Shown here: one piece after another, positions 24,601 through 38,400 of the stretch
Layout of the letters: every line of letters begins with the position of its first letter
Position numbering within the stretch: the stretch's first letter is position 1
NCBI GenBank assembly: GCA_003864495.1
Contig: ML133427.1
Coordinates: 537,703 to 601,702 of the forward strand
Source: Nemopilema nomurai
Lineage: Eukaryota; Cnidaria; Scyphozoa; Rhizostomeae; Rhizostomatidae
Length of the DNA: 64,000 nucleotides
Direction of reading: 5' to 3'
Notes under the pieces: model-generated
Database searches by the model: none
Seen by the model: the letters and a program-made list of their open reading frames with translations, nothing else
Told to the model about the DNA's origin: nothing
Program-made: the position numbers and the translations under genes

Positions 24601-27600
24601 GCATCGTATTAGTTGCCAAACAATTTCTTACCGTATTTAGGGCTACAAAAGAGTTTTATTCAATTTACTAAATGATTAACTGAATCAAAAATACTTTTTG
24701 CATGTTTCAAGACCTCAATACTTACAACAAATTAAACAAGACATTAATGCACACAACCTCAATCCTATAGAATGTTTTTGTGCGTAAACATAACATGTGC
24801 TAGGGACTGTTACACAGTGGCAAGAACGCCCTATATATATATGCCCATAAGCAATGTATATGTTGTGCTAGTAGTTAGTTGTAGTTGGAGTAGTGATTTT
24901 AAAGTAAAGTCTCATTCTGGCGACTGTTCCAACAGTGCATTAAATTTATTCAGCTCCTCCTATAATATCTCACACATCTTTACAAAAGCAGATCAATCCA
25001 TGGTTGAAACTAGAGTGTTTTGGGCCAAAAAGATATTCAAGCTCACAAAAATAAACCTAGCGAATAAAAACATCTTAACTTGGATTGTATTATAAAATAT
25101 GATATTATTTTGCATTATATTGTATTATATAACTTGAATTATATATAACAACTTGAATGTATGAAATGTAATGAAATCGATTGGATCATTTTGTATGATG
25201 TTTATCAAAAGCCAAACTAAATACTGAACCTTCACGTTACAAATTCTGATGAAACATGGCCAAGATTGGCCTACACATTCATTGTTTGCCACAACTGCGG
25301 GTCTTCTAGGCTTTCTATTGCAATTTTCTTAAAATCATCTATATACATCTTGTTTTTTAAACCAATGTATTTTAACGTTAACTAGAATCCACAGTTAAAA
25401 TTAGCCTTCAGAGCTTTTTGGCTTTCTGTATTGATCCATTCATTTTGTCTATTTCATTATACCAATGAAATTGCAAATGTCGATCAAAGAACAATATATA
25501 TAAAAACATCAATTCGCATAACCAATGCTTACCCGTGACTTTATGTGCGTTATCACTCACAATCGAGTCCACTTTAGGCTTGACGTCATTAGAGGCTGCA
25601 GCCTCGAGTTGACTTTTAGACTCAGCCTCACTCTGTTTGCTATCCTCCCCAGTTATCTGTGTTTCTTCGTTCGCCTCTGCCGGGACGCTCTCCGGTTCGT
25701 TCTGTTGTTCTTCATTTGCATGCTCATTATGACCGGCGCTTCCAAGAGCTTCCACTGACCGCTGGCCAATGTCATCAAGAATCTGCATGTCATTCAACAG
25801 GTTACTTCCTTCCAGGAAAGGTTCGTGGTCTGTGCTTACCTCACTCGTTGTTTCCCATTCTTCGTCGGAGCTCGAATGGTGGCTGCCGGAAGAAGACCAG
25901 TCCTATACGAGAAATACACAATTGATTTGCATGACAATAGATATGCCCACGTGATGGAATAACTTTCCAATACAGGTATATCTTTTAATGAACCATCTTC
26001 TATCTATAACCCCATACACATTAGAAAGATGCGGAGAGTCCGTCTTCCGATTCAACCTAACGATTAGTTTTCACTGCTGGACTTGTAAGAGACTGCCGGT
26101 TTATAGGCCCAGCTTGGAACAACATCAAACTACTGACAATCTTTTGCATTATTACTTTGCACAAATGACAACCTTCACCTAGCAAAATGTATTACAGCAC
26201 AGTAAATTGGCAGTATCACTAGCAAAAGGCTTTGCATCAATCAATGTTAGCTTAATTCGGCACTAAAACAAAGACGCAACGCAAAACTTGCAACTACTTA
26301 CTTCGATGTGCACAGCAAAAAGGTTTTGTGGCGGCAGAGCGGATGTCGTGCGGTCAGTCCAAAGCACGTTAATGTGTCCTTCGATGTCCACAAAAAGAAC
26401 CTGAAAAATTAAAAAAAAGGTCGCAAAATACCAACAATTGAAAATCACACGAACAGCAGAATCAACCCAAACCTTCAGCTACAAGAAAACATTTATTGAT
26501 CATTTGTTAAAAAGGACTTTAAACATCGTTCAATAAAGAACACTAAATTGCAAAAATTCACATCTTTTCACAAGTTTCAACGACAGTGAGTCAACATTCA
26601 TCATCAAAGCATAGAATAATCGTTGTAAACAAAAAAATTATGTATATTATTATAATAAAATATTATTATTATAATAAGCAATCATTATAATAAAAAACTT
26701 TTAGAGCAGAATAAGGGATTTTTGCCTTAGAAAACCCTCCCCATCCACTTAAAAAATTCCAAAAATGGCTTAGGCAAGGCAGTCTAATTCCTTTTATTTT
26801 CCTTGATCCCTTTCTATTCACTTATCAGCCACCAACCCCGCCTCCCTTCGATCCTCTGGGTTTCAGTCTTTGGATTATCTGCTTACCTGTCCACAAGTTG
26901 GCTTCTCACGGTGTGGCCCCCCGTCTTCGTTTCCCTCACTTTGTTCATCCGCCAATCGGAACACCACATCTCCAAACCTGAAGTTGTAGTCGGGATGGTC
27001 GCCAATGTCGTACACACTTACGCAGTCATCGTACACGTTTGAATCTCCGTTCATCCACTTGACTTTGCAGGTGCGCTGTGAACTGTCCGCAGTCTGAACA
27101 ACACCGAAACAAGCGTCGTGAGCAGGCCGTGCTACAACAGTAGACAAGAAAGAGGCTCAACAGCCTGTATAGGAACGAGGCCACAGCAGATGGCAATTCT
27201 AAGGCCACAATGGGCATTGCGTAATCCATAGGCAACAATTTAAATAGCTGGAAACGCACATAAACTTAAAAGTTCACGTCTACTTGAGAAGGATGACACT
27301 AGTTCCATATCGCAGACTTTTAGATACAATGAGAACACCTCACAGAAACACAAGAAAAGGTCAGAGAATAAACTATTGCAGATTATTGCCAACAATAATA
27401 GTTTAATGGAGCATGTTTTCGATAACTTCTATAAATATTCTTGACTGACATCAAGGACAGTCATAAACTACAGACAAAAACTTAGTCCTTGATGATCTGA
27501 GAAAAATAAACCATACCAGTATATTCAGACGGCTGAATCTTCAAAATAAAATGAAATACAAAAACATTGAAGGGTGGTCAGAAATGCCATAAACTGCTAA

Positions 27601-30600
27601 AAACAGTTGTGCTGACATTATGCAAAGCAATATATGCTGATATATATGCATAACAAACACCTACTCTTATCTTTGATGAAGCCACCTGGAAAAAACTCGA
27701 ACTCATCCACATGTAGAACCGGAAGAAGATCAGTGGCTGGAATATCGTATTCCTTGCTGCCATCTTGCCACGTGATCGTTAACAGTTTCGATGTCGATTC
27801 CACCTCCACGCACACCTTCTCTCCAGCTACGAGTCGAACAGGCACGTGGTGCTTCTTCTTTTTGCGTCGGAACTGCCTCCTTTTCCGGTTACCGTGCGAC
27901 CGAGGCACTGTGGCTACAGCTTGGTGCCTCCCTTCATTGCGACGGCTTGAGGTCCCGGCTGGACGGGACTCTCTTGCGTTGCCATGGTCACTATCTTCGT
28001 CATCCGCAGATTCGTCTGTTGCTGTTGAATCATTTTCTTCGTTCTTCTCTTCTTCCTACGAACACAAATGAAGATGCAACTGAAAGGGGGGAGTGAAGTT
28101 ACTAAATCATGAACTAAAAGAAATTTCATTTCGGTTTTGAAAAAAAAACTTTTTGGGGTGACACTGTGGTGTCTTTTCAGCAAATCAGTCATGAATAAAA
28201 CGAGATAAAAATAAAGAAATAGACAGATACGGGCGCAGAAAGTGATCCTCCATTGCATTGCGAGAGGGTCATTTTTGAACAAACAAAAACATTGATTGAC
28301 TCCTATTTTAATCTAAGGACTATCATGTATACATAATATCCAAGCAATACACAAAAGTAAGCAACATACATCATCCCTGCCTTGATCCTTTGATGAGTGT
28401 TTACTCTTTTTGTTTTCAGGCTGGGCTTTTGTACATTGGCCTAAATCTACCTGCTCCCCTTTATCTGATTGATCCTGGCTTTGTTGAATGTCTGCTTCCT
28501 TTAAAGTGTAGAAGGCCTTGTCACCAATTTGAACATTTGTCTTGTTGAAATGATCAAACAGGGTCACTCTAATAAAAGATTAAAAACATTGCTCTATAAA
28601 TGTAGCATAATTTTGGAAAACAAGATCGCAACAAAGCATCATACATCAAGAACTAAAAGCGCATGTCAAATTGATAGTAGTACTCTACTTACTGAGAAAG
28701 CTTTTCTTCTGTTATCAGAGTATCTGGTGGAACAAGAGAGGTGTCAGAGGAACAGGTTGTGTATCCTCTTTCTAACCAATGAACTCGAAGTCCTGATACT
28801 ATAACCTATGATTGAAAGATAAAATGTTTTTGTTTTTATTACCAACACAAATTAACAACAATAAAACTGATAACCTGAGTTTGCTCCACATTAAATGCAT
28901 TATAATTAACATGAAAATATAAAAAACATTACAAAATTGTGATTTTCTCAAAATAGGTCATACCTCATCAACAATGCAGGTGATTCTTTGACTGCTAGAA
29001 AACACAGGCCGAGGGCCATTTATCCATTGCACATCTCTAAAAACTCTTGATGTCCCTACCACACTTTGTCCAGGGTAAAATAGCGCACAGTAAAATGGAC
29101 AGTCCTAGAAAAGATGACCCAACATTACAGTAAATATTTTTTTTGACAATTTAACAGAGCCACCATTATCTTACTGCTGATTCTGAAGTATTGCCTACCA
29201 GGAATTTTAGTTAAATTTTAGTGATAAGAAAATGTCACATGTTGCAAGATATTATCGAAATCTTTGCAGTGAATCCATCATGTAAAGAACAAAAAGAACA
29301 TTCTGAGTAGCTTATTTGATATCATAACACATTAACTTATGGGAATAGCTCTTGTTATGGTGCAAATAATAAGTACCTCATCTCTTTGGTCTGTGCTGTC
29401 TATCAACATGTTCACCTGTTCCCCTTCAACTATACATCTGCCAAAGGAAAAAGGGGGTCAGGGCAAACAAGTTTAAGAAAGGAACTATTTGTTACCTTGC
29501 ATTCATCAAGATTTGGTACTCATGATTGCCAAAATGGAGAAGCAAAGACAAAATTTTGACATATGCTACACATCTAACAATTGAAAAATAGACAGACAGA
29601 CAACTGCTGATAAGCACTTATGCTACAGGACTTGCAAAAATAAATTATGATGTCCTGGTTTGTGAGTTGGATTTCACACAGTATGCAAACATCTTGGTGA
29701 TCTACAATTTGCATTTGCCAAAACACAAGGATCACGGTAATGAAGAAACATATGAAAAAGGTAATGTGTGAAAGGAGAAAGCTTCATTCTAATATAAATA
29801 TTTGAATATCTAGACACTTAGCGTACCAAAATGAAAAAACAAAGTAAAATTTGAAAGTATGAATTGTACCTGGCACCATTTCTGAATTTAACTATCAGCT
29901 TCAAGAAAACTTCTCTGACAGTGCCAATCCAAGCTCCAAGTGCAATGGTCAGTTCACTGTAGAATTTCTAAAATCAAACCAGTTTTTAAATGCTGAAATG
30001 AATTTTGATACTGGATATCTCCAAATCCCATACTGCTTTCCTCTAGTTCATTCCTCTTATTCTTTGAATTGCATTATCAAAAACGTTCTCTAATGCCATT
30101 TGCAGCACCATACACCTAAAACTATTTTCTTGCTCATCTCTGCCAGTACCCATTCAACTTAAAACCTCAGCTTCCTTTTACTTTTTTTTCTCTGTTTTTA
30201 TCAAAATGGCTGGCTTTATCAATTATAAACTATATCTGATTTAGCGCATTCCTATACTTGATAATAAAGTTATGATAACTTAAAAACAATCATAACTCAG
30301 CTTTTCCAACAAGTGCAAACCATATGAAAATTAATGTAACAATTCATCTTAATACATCTAAATACAATAGATAACTGTTATATTTAACAACAATTCACAA
30401 TAATGGCATAATTATGTTTTATAAATCTTGTATTAGGATCTGATAAAAGAGAAATTGTAGAAGTGAAAAAAGAAAACAACTTGTGTTTATCAATATTCAA
30501 TTAATAAAGGATTGTTATTCCCATTCTATAATAGCACAGTGAAAATATTATTTTACCTGCAAAGGTGTGAGTTCACTGACATCAACATTTTTGGCCAATG

Positions 30601-31464
30601 GCTGCATTCCACCAGCAGTCCTGATGTTCACTTTCATGTGTACATCACTGACAATGCCTTTTATTATTCCTTTGCTAGGGTCTTTCCATCTGACGATCTC
30701 TCCTTGTGACCATGATCTATCAACAACTAGCAACTGTAAAATAATATGCATCATCAAAAGATTGTAAATATACAAGATCCAAACTAAATAAAGTGCCAAC
30801 TTTATCAAGCTCAGTGAACAATGATCAAGTCACTTTGTCGGTCAGAAACTTACCATTCTATACATTCTCCAAACAGTGGTTATCAGATTCAATTAAGTGG
30901 AAACTAATTTAACATTATGCCATAATAAAAGGGACGGTCTTCTCAGCTTTAGCAGAAAGGGACGGTCTTCTCAGCTGCTAGGTTAAATGCGATTGACTCT
31001 CTTTCTTTCGGCGACGCCCCTTCTCTTTAAGACATATCACCAGGTGTACAATGAAAATTTTATGAACATATAACCAAAGTGTTGCAGCTGCAAATCTTTC
31101 ATGTCAAGACGGGCCTAGCGCAGATTAGATTGTTGTTGCCACACGATCAACATTCTCTGTTCTATCAACCAGAGCTTTGCATACATCAAAAGGCCCTTAA
31201 GAGATGCAGAGCTGAGTTAGAATTATAAAAGTACTCTCTTATTTATACCAAGCCTTCCTCTACTTCTTCCTCGTCACCTTTAGGGTACCATGATACCAAA
31301 ACAAGGCCTTCCCCGACCCTTTCTTCTTCGTCTTCGTACTCTGAGTTGGACTCAGAATCATTTCCATTTGCAAGTACGATGCCAATTCTATCCCGGCGGC
31401 CCGCATGACGAACCACATCCTCGCGAAAAACCGTTTTAGAGGTTACAGGAAGATTTTCCTCCAT
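21652..31464 (-). CDS. UBE2O: E2/E3 hybrid ubiquitin-conjugating enzyme UBE2O, 15 exons
   Basis: Large E2 that also acts as its own E3; it ubiquitinates orphan ribosomal proteins and other basic substrates. About 982 residues (human about 1292). Exons: 31249-31464, 30557-30733, 29870-29967, 29377-29437, 28964-29104, 28693-28805, 28370-28568, 27665-28055, 26887-27131, 26302-26400, 25533-25902, 24422-24588, 23638-23902, 22888-23089, 21652-21856; every junction keeps frame. The first ATG used encodes [21 protein letters not shown]1-like SH3-barrel segments come first ([30 protein letters not shown]). A basic nuclear-localisation-like run [14 protein letters not shown] is near exon 8, then CR2 ([18 protein letters not shown]), an acidic spacer ([10 protein letters not shown]), and the UBC domain. 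The C-terminus [10 protein letters not shown] matches the family's FPLFPLSKGF tail. The coiled coil and Cys-rich CR3 of the human protein are not evident. Confidence 0.95.
21898..22327 (+). repeat. 13-bp minisatellite, about 33 copies
   Basis: Head-to-tail copies of TATGAGGAATCAC interspersed with the variant TATGAGGATTCAC, and a few single-base variants near the left end. It lies in the last UBE2O intron (21857-22887), 40 bp from the acceptor side of the final exon. The unit is not a multiple of three, so no long frame crosses it. Confidence 0.95.
23638..23902 (-). CDS. UBE2O: UBE2O exon 13: UBC catalytic core
   Basis: Encodes [20 protein letters not shown], then [10 protein letters not shown] and [20 protein letters not shown]. 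The Cys of [11 protein letters not shown] (about residue 818) is the ubiquitin-accepting cysteine. The E2 hallmark HPN is NPN, as is usual for UBE2O. The next exon continues with the [15 protein letters not shown] segment. Confidence 0.95.
30925..30978. repeat. Short tandem duplication
   Basis: The 17-mer GGGACGGTCTTCTCAGC occurs twice about 29 bp apart in the first UBE2O intron. It is a local duplication with no evident function. Confidence 0.7.
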
Positions 31465-32461
31465 GATGGGTCGTTCAAAACTGCAACTAGGAAAGACCTC
31501 TCTTTCATGCTGAGTCGAACAGAAGAGCACGTGGTCTCGTATGACGTAATCAATTATACTGCCTAAACCTTGTGTCAGGATAAGCTGTCGAACGCGTGGG
31601 AGAAGTATGTTGCCAAAATCATTCTGATTTGCATATTTAAAGAAAATACGTTTATAAAGCATGACTGAAAAAGACATTAATCATTTCATGTATTGAAATG
31701 CTTGCGCACTGAAGCTTATTATAATTTTTGCCCTTTCCACAAACTTTCAGAATACACGCTTTTTTTATAAGGAACCACTTTATCAGGAACCTACATGTAG
31801 AAGGCCGAAATATTTAAAGATCTTAAACTACTGAAAACGACATCCTCAAAAAACTTTACAATTTGAAAATTTTTATAACTGCAAGCATCAAGAACTAAAA
31901 AGCCGGTTCCATTCATTTGCAGCCAATACTCGCATAGATTGCTTGCTAGTGCTTCGTCGAGTAGTTTTCGCATATGCTGTCTCGCCCCTCTCTCTATTAA
32001 GTGCTAAGGCTTATTGATGTGCAGTGAAAATTAAGGAACTTTTGGTACTATAATCTGATGATTGGAGGTCTACGAATAAGGAACTTTTGGAACTAGGCCT
32101 TGAGGCAGGTTCCTTATAAAAAAAGGGTGTAATACCGAAGCAAGCAAGTTTGCCCAACGCTGCAACGAAAACCACCAAAGCTGCTTTTTGGGATCATTTT
32201 AGTCTCGGTGAAATTATTTAAATCAAGAACGACACACAGGAAGCACTTTCGAAATGAAGTTTAACCCCTTGCAAGAGAATCGCATTAATAAGAATATCAC
32301 ACGGAATCCAAATCAATTCTTCATTAAGCATGAAAACTTAACAACTACAGAAAACGGCAAATAAACGATGACAGAAAGAAAGTATATCGGTTATTCACAT
32401 AATATTGTACACGACAAAGGAAAACAGAAATGAGTGAAAATGTTCATTTAAAGGAGTCTCT
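31465..32461. other. Intergenic, UBE2O start to CFAP52 stop
   Basis: One kilobase between two minus-strand genes. It carries a MITE (31753-32131) and must include the UBE2O promoter and CFAP52 3' UTR. The frame from UBE2O exon 1 stays open upstream to about 31677, so a longer N-terminus cannot be excluded. Confidence 0.6.
31753..32131. mobile_element. MITE with 24-bp terminal inverted repeats and TA ends
   Basis: Terminal arms at 31753-31776 and 32108-32131 are inverted repeats with one mismatch in 24 bp, sharing CTTTTTTTATAAGGAACC. Both ends are TA, the target duplication of Tc1/mariner-type elements. The roughly 380-bp body has no transposase frame but contains extra AAGGAAC-type subterminal motifs. 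It is read as a non-autonomous DNA transposon copy. Confidence 0.7.
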
Positions 32462-35400
32462 TTAAAATGGGAATCTCCATCTCAGTACAGCACCGTCAGC
32501 ACTGACGCTCACAACGTGCTTTTGAAGGGGGCAGATCTTGACCCGCGTGATATCCCCACTGTGGCCAATCCCAAGATGCGTCACTTCGCCTTCGTTGTAC
32601 TTCCACACCTGAAACACAGCAATGCAAATACAGTACACGACAGAATATATGGTAAAATATTGTGACGAATTCCAAACAGAGGTGTACTTGACAGTTTGAA
32701 AATTTTATGTTTGCGGCCAGTAGGAGCCGCGAGAAAATCTTGGCAAAGCTAAATCACAGTCTCACATTGTGTATTTCGAAACTGATACAGAGCAAATCAA
32801 CAAAATGATGATAGATTTTGCACAGCCTAACTTGTGTCAGACTGGTTCCTTTAACACCCTCAAAATACTGATCTCCACAAATATTAATCAAGTTGAAAAA
32901 ATATCCATTCAAATTTAAATTGAAAGTGCAATGCATAAGTTTACCTTGAGCAATTTATCCTCTCCTCCTGTGACAAAGTACATTCGGTCAGGTGACACAT
33001 CCAATCCGTTGATGGATCCACTTTTAGTGCCATCTAGCTCTCGAATTTGAGTGCCATCGTATGTTTCCCAGTAACCAATCTAATATAAACATGCTTGATT
33101 AGTGGCACGAATCTCTGGTAAATAATGACTGGGACTTTTGAGCAGGAAAAAAGTTTTTATGATAAGCTAATATTATGTAAGAACGATCAAGTGGAGCCAA
33201 AAACACCAATTGTAAAGGCAACAGATGGGGCAAGGGTTGTATTCAAACATAATACAGAAAACTTCTCGCGATACAGAAGTACCGGAATAAAGATTTACAA
33301 CGCACAAGTAAGCTCTTTAAACACATTTTAAGAATGCGTTGCTTACCTTTCTGTCTGTGCCAACTGTAATTATCTGACACTCGTCTGGGTGATAACAAAC
33401 CGCCTTGAACATCGTGTTTGCAAAGATGATTTGATTTCTCACAAAACGACTATGAAAAGACGACATCAATAGCTTCACATTGGATGATTGCATACAATCA
33501 GAAGGGTAGAAGATGAAGAGGTTCTTTATGGAATCATGGAAACAATGGCACACTTGAAGAAGAATACAGTATCGCAGCAAACGAACTAATAAGAGCAAAA
33601 TCACCATAATGGAGTAAAGATATGAATCTCAGCATTTTATAGTTTATGCTTAAAGAACAGAATGAATCTAACAAGAAGATGAAAAGCGTAGAAATTCGAA
33701 TGTGTAACATATGCTAATTCAAGTGTAAGACTTGGAAATAGGAAAAAATAAATCACTTTATCCGATATAGATGAAATGCAATGTAGTGCCAATAAGACTT
33801 ACACAAGATCCCAAATGATACATGTTCCATCGGTGCTTGAGGTGACACACTACAAGAATAGAGGGACACTTTAAGGTAGAGAAAGGGTAAGAACTACTGC
33901 GTACATAAAATATGTTATTGTAACGTAAATGAAAGATCGCGTGTTGGCTACCTAGCCACTATGGGCTGCGCAAGAAAAAAAGTCATCATCAATATCACTT
34001 TACAAGACACTTAGACATATAAATACTGGAGAACATTCGTATTAAAATTCATGAATCTCGAGTGCCAGAAGAACTGCAAAAAAGTCAAGAAAGCTTTTCA
34101 TATCCCCCTTTCTCACTTATCAAGGCTGCTTTTTAAAATTTAATTGAACTCTCTGTATAAATCTTGTTACTAGATAAAATTGAAAATAAAATAATATCTA
34201 TTATAGGAAAAAGATAAATTACGAAAGATACTTCTAAAAAGCTTTGGAAATCATTATGTGATAACTGAAGAAAAAATGAATGTACCTCTTTGTCGTTGCT
34301 TTTTACCTTTATGCATGTTACAGTTCCTGACGAAGAAATATATGAAGAGTTGTATATAGATGAACAAAATTAATTTATTTTAAAAAATGAACCTGGAAAT
34401 CTGACGAACTTGTTAGCGGTCTATGTTTACCTTTATGCTCCTTCATTGCGCCTGTCATCTTGTAAGAGCTGCCTTGCAGTCCAATATTCCAAACTCTGAC
34501 CTGCCCCTCTCCTCCGCCGCTGATGATGCGGCTGCAGTCAGAAGACGTCGCCACCGCAGTAACCCCTTTGTTGTGCGCATCATGAATGGTGTATTTGAGC
34601 TTCCCAGATTCAGGCGTGTATGCCCTGATCTTTCCATCATTCCAGGCTAGGAAAATTCATACTGAAATTAAGAATAAAGCTTCCTTTTCGATTAGCGATC
34701 TATCTGAAAATATAGGAAAAACAGGAAACTTTAGAAGCAATGATAACAAAAACAGCAATGATAACAATAAGAGGATCTTAATACCGCTTATAATTGACTT
34801 TCCATCACACATGAAGTCCACTGCGTGGCAAGTCATGTTCGGAACGACAATTCGAAGGAGCTCTTTGCTTGTGTGAGCGTTCCAGACTCGAATATCCTCC
34901 TTCGAGCAAGTCGCAAAGACATCGGAGTATCCACTATGAAGAGAATACACTACATTAGAATGGATAAAGTTACTAAACCTTAAGACTAGAAAAATCTGAT
35001 AAAGTTGCCAGCACCCTGTGTAATGTTGAAACTTTAGCCAAAAAAACTCCTATTTAGTCTCAAAATAGGGGATCCAACAACGCTTCTAAGACATTCAAAT
35101 AAAAATCTGATATACCCAAATAGGGTTCTAAGATATCCAAAAAAGAATCTGAGACATCCAAATATAGATCTGAGACATCTAAATAGGGCTCTAAGACATC
35201 CAAATAAGAGCCTGTGACATCTAAATAGGGTTCTAAGACATCCAAATGAGAATCTGAGACATCCAAATAAGATTTTGAGACTTCCAAATAGAAGCCTTTC
35301 CATAACCGCTTTTCCAGCCGGTGGCTCTTTTGGTGGAAGAGATAGAGGGCTAGGTTAGAGGTTCACTTGGTAGGTCCCATTGTGCCTCCTTTGTCTCCGT

Positions 35401-38400
35401 TAGCTATAGTTCGTTCCCGCTTCTGCAGAAATTCTTCGAAACATCCAACCACTGTCACTCTGCTAATGAAAGAACTGCATTTGGACGTGTCGCTAAAACA
35501 ACCAATATAGAGTCTGCATGCATTACTTACTGAGGAAAAGATATGTCCAACACACTTCCTGAGTGACAAGCAGTGACCAGGTCTTTAGAGAATTCAGCGT
35601 AGTTGAACTTGTAAATATCTGATCTCTCTGTGCCAGCAAAAAACTAAAATAATCAAGACCAATCAGTTTGAGAGGTGCACGTGATATACAATCAGCCAAT
35701 AGGCACTCACCTTTAATCTACTTGCACGTGTGGAGAGGTTTGACAGAATTGAGCCAACTTCGGGTTTTTGTTATATGAAACTCGAAGGACTAGAAAATGT
35801 GATCGATAGCCTAGCTTCTACCATATTTGAAATTGGCTACATTTGATAGTTGAATCACAACATATGTTACCCTCTTTGTCTTACCCTTTCTAGCCTTCTG
35901 GCTTTGATGCATTCGTTTTAAATATGGCAGTTCAGTTTAGTATAACAGGCATCGCGAAGCAGGGGGGGGGGCTGAGGAGGCTTTAGCCCCCCCACTTTTT
36001 GCAAAAATGCCAAAACCAATAAAGCCTCTTTTTTAATAGTTTTAGCCCCCCCCCCACTTTTTTTAGACCCCTCACTTTTTTCAACGCTCCGCGGTGCCTG
36101 TATAACAGCCATGCAAACAGTCAACCATCATATTTTATTCAAGAGTTATCATGTCTTTTATCCGCTCATTTGCCAGAACACGAAAAATTTTCAGATGTCA
36201 AATTGATATCGCAAAAACATATTGATTCGTAATAGAATGTGATACACACTGAAAAATTGCTGCTTAAAATTTCGAAATATTCAGCACGGGCGCACCTGAT
36301 GGCCTTGACCTCGAAGTGCTAACGACGTCACGCCCTTCTCAACATCAGCAGACCTAGAATATAAACAACAACGTTCATATCTTTGAAGGAAGAAAAAACC
36401 CCTCGAAAAAAGCAAATTGGAAAATGATGAAAAATAGATTGGCCAGAATGAAAGTTTGAAATAATTGCCCTCAAGGTCAATCAAAGAAAGAGTGGGTTTC
36501 GCTACTGCCGTGATTTTAAATCGTGATTTCTGCTTATACAACGAACAGCACATATTTCAATGTTAGAAAAGAGACTGTTCAATAACTATTATATAGTCAC
36601 GCTTAAATACAAAGGAAATACAGAGAAAAGAACTAAAATAGTCTTTGAAAAATTTCAAAACAGAGCAAAAAACAGCTTCTCTGTTGTCGGAGGCCTTGCG
36701 TCAGCTTATAAAGTTCATCCAAGTTATGAAACGATAAAGATGTGCAGTCCTGCACAACGTCTTACTTGACTCTCTTATAATTTTCTCCACGAACAATTGC
36801 AACTTTTCCATCACCAGCACCTATTAGAATTTCCCCAGACTTAAGCAGAGCTAGTGAAAGAACCCCCTTGCTGAATTTGTCCTTTGGAGGTCCATAATGG
36901 CAGAGAAGTTTTGTCCTCATGTTTATCTAAAATTAAAGCAATGGAAATAAATTACATGCCTTGATGAAAACTTTTTAGCCATTGGATAGTTATGTGTGAA
37001 TTTGCAAGCTCTTTCTAAAATAAGCGAAATGGCCATGATATGGTGAGACCCGGGGACAATGATAAACGGCTGCTCAGTAATCCTTGGGGTCAGTCTGATA
37101 TTTCTGGGTCAAATGCTTACCGAAAGTGATATTTTTGGGCTAAATATTTATCAGAAATGATATTTTTGAATCATGCAAAAAATAGATACAATTCTGATAT
37201 TTCTAGGTATCATATTTAGAAACACTGATATTTTTTATAATAGTTAGAAGTTTGAATGCTACTTTTTGGGTTGCCTTTAAATTTTACATCCATGTGCCCC
37301 CGCACCTCCTGGGCCCGTAATGCATGGTCAATATTAACAGAAAGCAAAATATACTGAAAGAACATCAAAACTTTGAAAGGATTTATTAATGGACATGGCC
37401 TAGAAATAGAAAGTGAAGAATAATAGTTAAATAAATAGTTCAGCTTGGAGTTAACACATTTCATAAAATTTGCAGTTGAATAGAAGACTTTTCAAAATCA
37501 TGTTAAGATTTGTATCAGATACATAAACAGATTATGTACATCAAATCTGCTGTTTTGATGTAATTCAAAACTATCAAACCAGTAGAAAAGACAAGAACAA
37601 TATTTTGGCAAATTCAGGCGAGCACTGCAAGGCAATATTCAAAATACTGATCCAATTTTTTAAGGTAACAACATAAATTCATCAATACTGCAGAGTAATA
37701 AAAAAACATTTAGATACCTGAAGGATGTCACCACTGGTTGTGCCACAGTACATGAATTGGTCATCGTCAGATACCTGCATTATGAAAATATAAATTGAGG
37801 TTTAAGTCTTTTAGCAATAGACTACATGAGGAATTGGAATTGGATGAAAAATCAACACATAATCGACATTGTATAAAAATAGCATCAGCATTTACAAAAA
37901 CCCAAAACTTTGCTTAATCTTGGAACAAAGGAACAATGAAAGCAAAGGTAGAAATACATGGATGGGCAGCTGTACTACACTCATGTCCAATATAAACTCT
38001 TTCAGTTGATTATTGTAATTATCGCCACTTTCACAACTTTAATCTTTCCACAACTTTCACAAAGAGGTCATGGCTCAAATTTAACCTTCTATCAAAATGG
38101 TAATGAATTTCCTTGAAACAAATATCAAGAAAAATAAAATATGACAAAATTAAGAAAAACTGTGTACTTCTTCTTCTTTCATTGCCCACTGTTCTCAATT
38201 CTATATAATCTTGTAGTGTGTGTTGACACAAAGGCATAGCATCTTAAAACATTACAGAGCTTGAGGCTGCACTATATCTCTGCTTGCAAATACCAATTCA
38301 ATTGAGATAATTACATAAGCCATTTGAGTTTTTGGAAAACATTTAGAGACAATAAAAAACTGTATTTATAGACATTTGAAAAGGCAGTCTGAGTATAGCA

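Noticed and set aside
27634..28096. Two long plus-strand frames of 145 and 101 codons
   Set aside because: They lie antisense to UBE2O exon 8, whose basic and acidic runs produce open complementary frames.
35034..35303. Repeat-rich coding exon (heptad protein) in CFAP52
   Set aside because: Open frames follow from the 21-bp period; the flanking CFAP52 exons join in frame without it and no matching splice sites are evident.
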